Below are positions 59,295 to 64,000 of a DNA stretch of 64,000 nucleotides, one piece after another. The notes under the pieces are model-generated. The model was not told the DNA's origin, made no database searches, and saw only the letters and a list, made by a program, of their open reading frames with translations. A program made the position numbers and the translations under genes. The stretch comes from Ceratorhiza oryzae-sativae (lineage: Eukaryota; Basidiomycota; Agaricomycetes; Cantharellales; Ceratobasidiaceae): positions 124,001 through 188,000 of the forward strand of contig JARWMV010000010.1 in the NCBI GenBank assembly GCA_030998015.1. The letters run 5' to 3'. The stretch's first letter is position 1. Each line of letters starts with the position of its first letter.

Positions 59295-61203
59295 ATGATG
59301 GAGATTCCAGAACTGCTCGATTCGGTTCTGCGCAACCTTGATGCTCGTTCACTTTCGAGATGCTCCCGGGTTTGTCGGTCCTGGTACGCCCCCTCTACGG
59401 AGCTCATGTGGGCCCAGTCGACAAAACTGGAGCTCCTGGTATCAAGATTCGTCAAGGAAGAGCTGCAGTCTCGCTTCAGGTCGCCCACGCTACGGTATTT
59501 GGCGACCAGGCCGGTTCCCGGCTTTAACCCTATGTTCTTGGGAGAACAGGATGGGTTAAAGCCTTCAGAGGTTAGTGGCTTGGCTTTTGTCTCCCTGTTG
59601 GATATTGACTAGGGTGCTTCTAGAGCGATCTCGACCAAGCCATGAGGGATTTCAAGGCGCTTCCTATTGATTGGCCTCGTGAACTCGAGTTATTCAAGCA
59701 TTATAGCCAAGGAATTACCCAGCTCAACCTAAGCTCCAAGAGCCTGTTTGCCACCCGAATACTCTATGTCCTTCAGCAATATCGCCCGACTGTCCTTGAA
59801 AACATACTTCCCCGTCTCAAGAGTATTGTATTTTCAGGAGACCTCTACCCCGCCATATCCACATCTGCTATAACCAGCCTCCCGTCTATTCGCCACATAA
59901 CGTTCGAGGTCCATCGTTTCGGCCCGAGTCTGAAGAGTTGGATCCAGGCTTGTCAGCCTGCCAGCCATCTGTTGAGCCTGGCTCTGGTACTTAAAGCGGA
60001 CAAACGCGAAGATGAAATTCAGATGGTCTTGGACTTCTCAGGTGCACTGCGCGGCTTTTTGTATGGGCGCAATTGGAAAGAGCTTGAACTACCTGGCCGC
60101 GTCGTTCGATCAAGTCTCATCAGGGTGTTGAGCACAATCGAGAGTCTTGAAACCCTGACTCTCCATGGTCAAGTCGCTTCGAGACAAAAGGGCGACATGA
60201 ACTTGGGTACGAATGCCTTCAAGTCACTACGCACGCTTCGGATGATCGGGCTCTTGGGCGACGACCAGCTTCCAAGCAACGTAGCGTTTGCTCGCTTGGA
60301 GAATCTAGTACTTGAGTTTGCGCGCCCGACCAAAGGCAAAGAGGAGCAGTGCCCAGTCCAGTATCTAGCCGTCATGGTGCGGTCATGTCCCAGGCTCATA
60401 AATTTGGAGGTATCGATACCCGGTTTTGAGAACAGCGAGGCCACTGGTGGTCGACATTGATAGATTTGTGCTTAGTGGCTAATCATTCGCCGCACCTAGG
60501 TCTCACGGACCTTTCGTTTGAGCCTCTGCTCGCCCTTTCCCATCTCCAACGACTCGTGGTTCGAACATCCCGCACCGTCCCTATTTGTCTCACGGACGAA
60601 TTTTTGAGTCGAGCCGCCCACGCTTGGCCGGAACTCCAAGAGCTTGACGTGGACATCGTTCACTCGAGTCAGACACTCCTTACGCTCCAGGGCCTGGCGC
60701 CCCTTGCACACCATTGTCCGAAACTGCACTTGCTCCGAATTGGTCTTCGGCCCAAGCACGTCAATACCGTGTTCAGCCCGGAGCTCTACGGTCCCGAAAT
60801 GCACGAATCGAAGTATATATGCGTGCTTAAATACCTCGACATCGGGTGCCCGTCCGTATACGGCTCGGAGGCTGTGTCCTCTTTTCTTTCTACCATCTTC
60901 CCACACCTGCGCTACATCGAGTGTCCCGAGCCAGGCAACTACGAACACTTTAGTGAAGGGGACTACTTTGTTTGGTGTCAAGTCATCAAGATGGTGCACA
61001 ATAGAGTAGATAAGGACAACGATATCGACGGTCTGGCCCGGATGCTCCGTGCACAAGACATTCGCAAAAATCTGGAAGCAGTAGAAAAGGGCTCTAGTTC
61101 ATACCAGGAAGATCTTGTCCAGTCATCCGATTACGATAGTGACGACTATTGGGCGTATTCTGGTAGTGAGGACGATAGCTATTCTGACTCGGATTCTGAT
61201 TGA
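59295..61203 (+). pseudogene. F-box/LRR protein with acidic tail, single frameshift
   Basis: Starts MMEIPELLDSVLRNLDARSL, a clear F-box (CSRVCRSWYAPSTELMW). Intron about 59,570-59,622 joins KPSE to SDLDQAMRDF. Leucine-rich middle (ITQLNLSSKSLFATRILYVL; LETLTLHGQV). Near 60,450 the frame is broken by one base (…FENSEATGG against …LIDLCLVANHSPHLGLTDLS); the following 248 codons are open: LTLQGLAPLAHHCPKLHLLR, KYLDIGCPSVYGSEAVSSFL. Acidic tail DYDSDDYWAYSGSEDDSYSD. The break may be an assembly error, because the protein is otherwise coherent. Convergent with the minus-strand cluster's spacer. Ubiquitin-ligase adaptor is the likely role. Confidence 0.75.
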
Positions 61204-62639
61204 GCTACGGTTGGATGGTTGTTTTATTCCTTTTGCATCGAACTTCTGTTTACATTGTGTTTGTGTTGTGAACTTGGTTGGGACGTTTGGATCGTTGAAT
61301 GTATTATACTTAGCTTTGGACCTGTGTTTTTGTCGTAGAATTAAGTAGTGCCATTGGTGGATCAATGTTCTGGCTGAGGTTAGATTGAGAGTATCGCAAT
61401 CAGATACCTTATAAAGGTGCTTGTGAACCTACTAACTAACACGATCCTCCTGTAGTAACTAAATATATATATATATAATTTCAGTTCTACTCAACCCAAA
61501 GATCGCTGCTAGGTCACCCCCAGATAAAACTCAAAAACAAAATTCATCTTCTACAATATTAGAACTGCAAGGCTGGAATCTTACACGGGAACATATCTAC
61601 TCCCATCAATATTATCCTATCTCAGTAATCCCGCCCATCCTGGACTTGGATCGTTTGGAACGCGTGCGCAGAGATAAGACGAGCTTGGTGGTTGCGATTT
61701 CGAGGTTCTGATTGTCCGCAATTCAAGATATGAGAAATTCCAAATACCACCCCTCGGCATCTGGCTTCGACGCAAAGGGCAGCAGGTCAATCCAACACTT
61801 TTTTGGGTTAAAGTTGTCAGGCTGGGGAGCCTCGTGATGTGATGAAGCGGATGGGGATATGAAGCCTGAGTTTTTTGGAGCCAACGGGCTATATTTTACG
61901 TATATTGGGCTCCAACGTGTATCTTGGTTGGCGCAATCGAATCATGCTCGTTTCAGTTTTAGTCTTGAGTAATCTGGCTCAGAGCTTGATACCTTGGGGT
62001 TAAATTATTATTGGACTTTCACAAGCATGACAAACAGACCGGAAACTACAAGACTTCTGGAGGGACTGGCTAGTTCATCCCCCCAAGAGCCAGTAGGTTA
62101 GCTCAGGCCTAGCGACATCACGAAAACGGTGGGAAACAGTTCAGATTGGCCTGCCTGATGAACAATGGCAGGGCATCGCAAGACTTTGACTAGGTCTTTC
62201 AAGTCATCGACGAAATTCGCAAGTGGCTGATAACCCCTAGTCTCGACCAACCTGGGGCCATCTCTTGATGGCCGACTGAATCCCCAAGTATTGATTCGTG
62301 TTGATTTTTCGTTTTTCTAGAGATAACACCTGAACGGAGTGAACAGGAACCTCGTATGACTAGGTTGACCACAAAAATGACCACCAGGTAGTAAGAGACA
62401 CGCGCAGGTGAGCAATCTGCGAAAATGTAATAATAACAATAATAAATGAGGTCCTAGCAGTACCAAGTTTCTCTCGTATGTCATTCGCTCGGTGTCAGGC
62501 GAAGCAGGGCGGGGCTGAGCCTCCTCTTGGAGTCTGAGCGCGCAAATATTCAATGTATGTGTGCACCCTCATTATTTTGACATTTAGTGTCCGCCTGTAT
62601 ATAGCTCAACACAGTGTTATTTGTCTTTCCACCAGTTTT
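61204..62639. other. Gene-free region
   Basis: About 1.4 kb with no supported gene. It contains the 3' flank of the F-box gene, a short (at)n run at about 61,464-61,478, and AT-rich DNA with stray frames. Confidence 0.35.
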
Positions 62640-63239
62640 CCACCCCTGCCAGGCAACTACAAGTGCTTTAGCCAAGCTGACTTTTTTTATCTGGTCCCAA
62701 GAGATGGAGGTTGATATTCCGTAAGATCCGGACTTATAGTTGGAATCTTAGATGATAATGCATGAACATTAAATGGTCCAACCGGTTGAGGTAAATGTGC
62801 GTTTGTTTGAGCGATAGGCTCAAGATCGAGAGTGAGGATGTCTGCGGAAGTAAGTAAGAAAGCAGACATAGCCGGTCAACGTCGCTGCTGCAATATGCAC
62901 TCCTTCAGTCCGGATGTACGATGTCGTGACCGGGCTTGTGAATTCTAGGCCTGATGTCAAGCAAAATTTTAGGCTTTTGCGGAACTTCCCATTCAAATAT
63001 TTGGGTGAGAGTAATTGCACTATTCTCACTGGCCTGAAGTGGTATTATGCGCAGAGGAATAACGACATTGATGGCCTAGAAGGGGTTGAAAAGGGTTCCA
63101 GTTTATGCTGTGAAGATCTGGCCCAATCATCGGATCACGATAGTGACGATAATTCGGTGTACTCATGCAGTGAGTCCGAAAGCTGTTTAGGCTCGGGTTC
63201 TGATCGAATAGCGAAAGTTTTGTCTGATTGTGTTGCATA
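62640..63239 (+). pseudogene. Decayed 3' fragment of the F-box/LRR gene
   Basis: Bases about 62,640-62,705 match the gene around 60,930 (the PEPGNYEHFSEGDYFVW region, here ccaggcaactacaagtgctt). After about 330 bp of unrelated DNA the match resumes at about 63,055: NDIDGLEGVEKGSSLCCEDL AQSSDHDSDDNS against the tail of the intact-looking copy. The acidic tail then ends at 63,239. So a 5'-truncated, insertion-bearing duplicate. Confidence 0.6.
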
Positions 63240-63460
63240 GGTGTTTTTATTCATTTGCCTTATAGATTGGCCTGGGCTCGGTGGGTGGCCCATTGGACGT
63301 GTCATGCGTGACTTTGGGGCCATATTCGTGATTGGGGATGTTTGTTACACCCTGACGAGAGAGTTTGAATATGATTACTTACCTAATCATTTAAAGTCCC
63401 CCTTATAAGCTGGACTAAATACACGATGTGCGAGCGCCTTCGTTGATTCTGCCACACACG

Positions 63461-64000
63461 ATGGACCAGCCCTCGTCCTCGACCGCACCTGCCCCTAACC
63501 CCCAACCACCACAACCGCCGCCAGAGGGGCCAAAGAAGGTCCAGCATTGCCAGAGCCAAAGGTGGATCACCCGTCGTCGCGGTGGGAGACAGCATACGTG
63601 TACGCGTTCATCGTCAAATTCACCAACATCCGCGGCAAGGATGGTTTAGACAGTCCGGTCGAGTAAGCATGTTGGTTGGTCTTATCACCCAGTTCAAAGT
63701 TGACGATTGTCACCTCTCCCAGCCTAGAAGAGGCGCTATTATTTCCTGGACCAACGCCTGTGCTTGAACAAGTTCTCTCTCGCTTTGTTCTCAATCTTCG
63801 TCCGGGCTCACGAAATACTGGGTGCGCGCTCTCAGCTAGTTACTGTCGGCGGAATCCCCGACTAATGCTACTCATGACATCAGACCCAACTTGATTGCTC
63901 GCACCACACAAACGCTGCTCGAAGAGTTTCTGCGCACCAGCGAGCGAAGCGTCTGGTGGGATGATGCGTCACACCAAAATATGGACCCGTTTGTGAACCA
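63461..64000 (+). CDS. Start of a conserved protein (partial), frame broken near its start
   Basis: The Met at 63,461 gives a Pro-rich start (MDQPSSSTAPAPNPQPPQPP), then the conserved-looking RWETAYVYAFIVKFTNIRGK appears in another frame from about 63,540, so one base is missing or extra in the Pro-rich run. An intron follows (gtaagc at about 63,663), then LEEALLFPGPTPVLEQVLSR and RFVLNLRPGSRNTG, a second intron, and TSERSVWWDDASHQNMDPFV up to the window end. It resembles a nuclear protein conserved in basidiomycetes; I cannot name the family with confidence. Confidence 0.6.

Overview
The window is nuclear DNA of a filamentous basidiomycete, most likely an agaricomycete of the Rhizoctonia/Ceratobasidiaceae kind (inference). 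The reasons are many 50-60 nt introns with GT-AG ends and ctaac-like branch sites, a protein kinase with the HGDLRGANVL catalytic loop common in agaricomycetes, clusters of F-box/leucine-rich-repeat genes, NPC2-like secreted proteins, and chromodomain Ty3/gypsy retrotransposons.

About 1-20,870 is a retrotransposon island. On the minus strand (1-6,920) lies a Ty3/gypsy element with a tRNA-type primer site and an LTR promoter. Its Gag frame is about 1,170 codons long, includes a collagen-like stretch, and is broken by two stop codons. Its reverse transcriptase is split by a small foldback insertion of about 130 bp. On the plus strand (7,150-18,665) is a three-LTR array of a chromodomain gypsy element: LTR1 - copy 1 (nearly complete but broken) - LTR2 - copy 2 (lacks the leader and most of gag) - LTR3. 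The array is bracketed by two copies of one 229-231 bp host or older-repeat sequence. The primer site matches the 5' end expected for its own RNA, which suggests Tf1-type self-priming. LTR relics follow to about 20.6 kb. The island is poor in CpG, and copy 2 shows many CG to TG/CA changes.

About 20.9-64 kb is unique, gene-dense, CpG-rich DNA. In order it holds: a YOR1-like ABCC transporter (-); a 31-residue metallothionein in four exons (-); a secreted pepsin-like aspartic protease (-); a DM9-repeat protein (+); a DUG3-like class II glutamine amidotransferase (+); two tandem NPC2/ML-domain secreted proteins (+); a TKL-like kinase (+); two tandemly duplicated small secreted Cys-containing proteins (-); a Pro/Ser-rich unknown protein (-); mitochondrial aspartate aminotransferase (-); mitochondrial NAD(P) transhydrogenase (-); three tandem F-box/LRR-like genes (-), two of them broken; an F-box/LRR gene on the plus strand with a frameshift; a decayed fragment of that gene; and the start of a further conserved gene (+) running off the window.

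Functional themes are detoxification and metal binding (ABC transporter, metallothionein), secretion (protease, NPC2 pair, small secreted pair), and mitochondrial nitrogen and redox metabolism (aminotransferase next to transhydrogenase). Several single-base frame breaks occur in otherwise good genes, so some may be assembly errors. All identifications are from reading motifs; no database search was possible.
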